A stretch of DNA of 24,715 bases from Verrucomicrobiaceae bacterium UBA2429 (GTDB lineage: Bacteria > Verrucomicrobiota > Verrucomicrobiia > Verrucomicrobiales > Verrucomicrobiaceae). Position 1 is the first letter of the stretch, and every line of letters begins with the position of its first letter. Below, piece by piece: positions 22,264 to 24,715 of the stretch. A program made the translations under genes and the position numbers. Below the pieces are notes generated by a model. That model saw only the letters and a list, made by a program, of their open reading frames with translations. It was not told the DNA's origin and ran no database searches. The DNA lies in the NCBI GenBank assembly GCA_002343505.1, contig DDQZ01000002.1, forward strand, positions 1 to 24,715. The letters are read 5' to 3'.

Positions 22264-24715
22264 TCACACGACCACGTTCACCAGCTTGCCGGGCACGACG
22301 ATGATCTTCTTGGCGGGCTTGCCTTCCATGAATTCCTGCACGCGGGCGCTGGCGAGGGCGATCTGCTCGATCTCGTCCTTCGTGGCCTGGATCGGCACAC
22401 GGGCTTTGTCGCGCAGCTTGCCGTTCACCTGGAAGACGACCTCGACCTCGTCCTCGATGAGGGCGGCGGGATCGTAGGCGGGCCAGGTTTCGTCGCTGAG
22501 GAAGCGTTTGGCGGCCAAGGCGGGGAATTTGGCGCGGATCTGCGCGTTGAGTTCTTCGGCGAGATGCGGTGCGAAGGGGCTCAGCACCTTGAGGAAGGTC
22601 ACGATGGCTCCTGCGGGCTTCACCTCCGCGCCGGTGAAGGCGTTCGTGCAGACCATCATCTGGCTGATCGCCGTGTTGAAGCTCAGCTTCTCGATGTCCT
22701 CGCCGCACTTCTTGATCGTCTCGTGCAGCGCTTTGGTGAGCTGCTTGTTCGCAGGCACGTCTTGCAGCGCCTTGGAGAGGCTCCACACGCCTTCGTCATC
22801 GACTTCCATGACGAGACGCCACACGCGGGCGAGGAAGCGATACACGCCCTCGACGCCCTTCATGCTCCACGGCTTCACCTGCTCCAGCGGGCCCATGAAC
22901 ATCTCATACAGGCGCAACGCATCCGCGCCATACTCGCGCACGACGTCGTCAGGGTTCACGACGTTGCCGCGGGACTTCGACATCTTCTGACCGTCCTCGC
23001 CGAGGATGAGGCCCTGGTTCACCAGACGCTGGAAAGGCTCCGGCGTGCTGACGTAACCGAGATCAAACAGCACCTTGTGCCAAAAACGGGCGTAAAGCAG
23101 GTGCAGCACCGCGTGCTCGGTCCCGCCGACATACAAATCGACGCCGCCGGGTTTGCCGCCGCCCATCCAATACTTCTCCGCCGCTTCGCCGACAAAACGC
23201 TGAGCGTTTTGCGCATCGCAATAGCGCAGGTAATACCAGCATGAACCAGCCCATTGAGGCATGGTGTTGAGTTCACGTGTCGCTGTGGCCGAATAGCGCA
23301 CCCAATCGGTCGCTTTCGACAGAGGCGGCTCGGGTGTGCCGGTCGGTTTGAAATCTTCGAGCGTTGGCGGCATCAGCGGCAATTCACTTTCAGGAATGCT
23401 ACGATGCTGGCCGTTCTCCCACACGATCGGGAACGGCTCGCCCCAGTAGCGCTGACGGCTGAAGAGCCAGTCGCGCAGCTTGAAGTTGGTGGTGCCTTTG
23501 CCGAGGCCTTTTTCTTCGAGCCAGGCTGCGATCTTCTTCTTCGCTTCGGGCGTGGGCAGGCCGTCGAGGAAGCCGCTGTTGAACGCCTGCCCAGCTTCGG
23601 GGTAAGCCTGCTGAAAGAGCGAGCAGTGTGCACGGTATCTGGCCTCCAAGCCCTGCCTGAAATCATCAGGAGCATTCTTGTCGTAGATTTCTTGTGTCTG
23701 AGGGTCAATTCGCTTTGTAGCTTCGATGAGCCATCCGACTGGAGGCATAACAACGGGCTTGATCGGCAGTTCGAACTTCTTCGCGAACTCAAAGTCACGC
23801 TCGTCATGCGCAGGCACGGCCATGATGGCACCGGTGCCGTAGCCCATGAGGACGTAGTCGGCGATCCAGATGGGGATGCGCTCGTTGTTCACCGGATTGA
23901 TGGCGTAAGCGCCGGTGAAGACGCCGGATTTCTCCTTCGCCAGCTCGGTGCGCTCGAGATCGGATTTGGAAGAGACGGCCTTTTGATAGGCTTCGACGGC
24001 GGCTTTTTGAGCGTCGGTGGTGATCTGAGGCACCAAGGCGTGTTCAGGAGCCAGGACCATGTAAGTCGCTCCGAAAAGTGTATCGGGGCGAGTCGTGAAG
24101 ACGGTGATGGAGTGTGGTGCAGCCGTCTCGGCTGCTTCGGAGGGCAGTCCAGAGGACTGCACCACATTAAAACGCACATGCGCACCCTCGCTGCGGCCGA
24201 TCCAGTTCCGCTGGAGCAGCTTGATGCTTTCCGGCCAGTCGAGGCCGTCGAGTTCGTCGATGAGGCGCTGGGCATACGACGTGATGCGCAGCATCCACTG
24301 GCGCATGGGGCGGCGCTCGACGGGGAATCCGCCGACTTCGCTTTTGCCGTCCACGACTTCTTCATTGGCGAGCACGGTGCCGAGCTGCGGGCACCAGTTC
24401 ACCGGCGCTTCGCTGACGTAGGCGAGACGGCGATGGTCGATCTCCTCGCGCGAGAGGCCTTGGGCTTCGAGTTCGCTGATCGGATGCGCCTTGCCATCGT
24501 CGCCGACGTAGGAGTTGTAGAGCTTCAGGAAGATCCACTGCGTCCATTTGAAGTAGCCGGGGTCGGTGGTGTTCACCTCGCGGTCCCAGTCGTAGGCAAA
24601 GCCGAGCGATTTGAGCTGCTTGGTGAAGTTGGCGACGTTTGCCTCGGTGGTGACACGGGGATGCGTGCCGGTTTTGATCGCATACTGCTCCGCCGGCAGG
24701 CCGAAGGCGTCCCAG
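22264..24715 (-). CDS. leuS: Leucyl-tRNA synthetase, 5' end outside the window
   Basis: Charges tRNA-Leu with leucine. Reading runs to the right edge of the window, so the N-terminus with the HIGH motif is missing; the first full codons give [16 protein letters not shown], which follows HIGH in the family. Present are the editing (CP1) domain with [19 protein letters not shown] and [19 protein letters not shown], then [46 protein letters not shown], the [14 protein letters not shown] loop and the anticodon-binding and C-terminal domains ending at a TGA (22264-22266). About 817 residues are in the window. Two oddities lie in the editing region. One is an 18-codon insert encoded by a palindromic repeat (24113-24166). 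The other is an approximately 45-residue stretch around [20 protein letters not shown] that I do not recall from E. coli LeuRS. Confidence 0.96.
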   Translation of the reverse strand, partial: WDAFGLPAEQYAIKTGTHPRVTTEANVANFTKQLKSLGFAYDWDREVNTTDPGYFKWTQWIFLKLYNSYVGDDGKAHPISELEAQGLSREEIDHRRLAYVSEAPVNWCPQLGTVLANEEVVDGKSEVGGFPVERRPMRQWMLRITSYAQRLIDELDGLDWPESIKLLQRNWIGRSEGAHVRFNVVQSSGLPSEAAETAAPHSITVFTTRPDTLFGATYMVLAPEHALVPQITTDAQKAAVEAYQKAVSSKSDLERTELAKEKSGVFTGAYAINPVNNERIPIWIADYVLMGYGTGAIMAVPAHDERDFEFAKKFELPIKPVVMPPVGWLIEATKRIDPQTQEIYDKNAPDDFRQGLEARYRAHCSLFQQAYPEAGQAFNSGFLDGLPTPEAKKKIAAWLEEKGLGKGTTNFKLRDWLFSRQRYWGEPFPIVWENGQHRSIPESELPLMPPTLEDFKPTGTPEPPLSKATDWVRYSATATRELNTMPQWAGSCWYYLRYCDAQNAQRFVGEAAEKYWMGGGKPGGVDLYVGGTEHAVLHLLYARFWHKVLFDLGYVSTPEPFQRLVNQGLILGEDGQKMSKSRGNVVNPDDVVREYGADALRLYEMFMGPLEQVKPWSMKGVEGVYRFLARVWRLVMEVDDEGVWSLSKALQDVPANKQLTKALHETIKKCGEDIEKLSFNTAISQMMVCTNAFTGAEVKPAGAIVTFLKVLSPFAPHLAEELNAQIRAKFPALAAKRFLSDETWPAYDPAALIEDEVEVVFQVNGKLRDKARVPIQATKDEIEQIALASARVQEFMEGKPAKKIIVVPGKLVNVVV
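24113..24166. repeat. 54-bp palindromic element inserted in frame in leuS
   Basis: Ten-base terminal inverted repeats TGTGGTGCAG (24113-24122) and CTGCACCACA (24157-24166) enclose two perfect 6-bp hairpins with 3-nt loops: CAGCCG-TCT-CGGCTG (24120-24134) and CAGTCC-AGA-GGACTG (24145-24159). The whole can fold as a cloverleaf-like structure, although the terminal stem and the inner hairpins share a few bases. The length is a multiple of three, and the element is read as [18 protein letters not shown] within LeuRS. Removing it restores a normal-looking junction ([16 protein letters not shown]). No target duplication is visible. Confidence 0.85.

Noticed and set aside
22042..23244. Plus-strand open frame of 400 codons across the purK/leuS junction
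   Set aside because: Out of phase with purK and antisense to leuS, both firmly identified.

Overview
The window looks like a chromosomal segment of a GC-rich member of the Verrucomicrobiota (Prosthecobacter/Verrucomicrobium-like). This is inferred from a Planctomycetes/Verrucomicrobia-type dehydrogenase-cytochrome protein, a dense run of arylsulfatase genes, Tat-signal amidohydrolase and Gfo/Idh/MocA proteins, and short palindromic repeats. No rRNA, tRNA, CRISPR array, transposase or phage gene was seen.

Layout. Positions 1-436 hold no convincing gene but are crowded with small inverted repeats. From 437 to 18085 almost everything reads on the minus strand. In transcription order it holds: sulfatase (18085-16595), sulfatase with C-terminal EF-hands (16598-15006), a possible 27-codon linker ORF, sulfatase (14929-13460), a 1242-residue dehydrogenase/cytochrome c/DUF6807 fusion (13463-9735), an unrecognised secreted protein (9727-8672), sulfatase (8675-7185), Tat-exported amidohydrolase (7121-6048), a 35-residue ORF with a signal-like start (6051-5944), a secreted heparinase II/III-like lyase (5859-2995), a decayed sulfatase (2957-2522) and a glycan-biosynthesis-like protein (2245-437). 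Many junctions are ATGA overlaps, so the core is probably one translationally coupled transcription unit for dismantling a sulfated polysaccharide outside the cytoplasm: sulfatases remove sulfate, the lyase cuts the backbone, and the redox and amidohydrolase proteins act on products. The substrate cannot be read from sequence.

A strong hairpin terminator (18194-18225) separates this unit from a Gfo/Idh/MocA oxidoreductase (19591-18248) and pyrF (20460-19693). purE (20532-21047) and purK (21096-22235) diverge from pyrF. leuS, cut by the right window edge, converges on purK.

Most notable: a 54-bp palindromic element inserted in frame in the editing-domain region of leuS; a dehydrogenase/cytochrome/DUF6807 fusion inside a sulfatase operon; an 18-bp sequence shared at nearly the same distance upstream of the lyase and one sulfatase; and a sulfatase relic beside the intact cluster.
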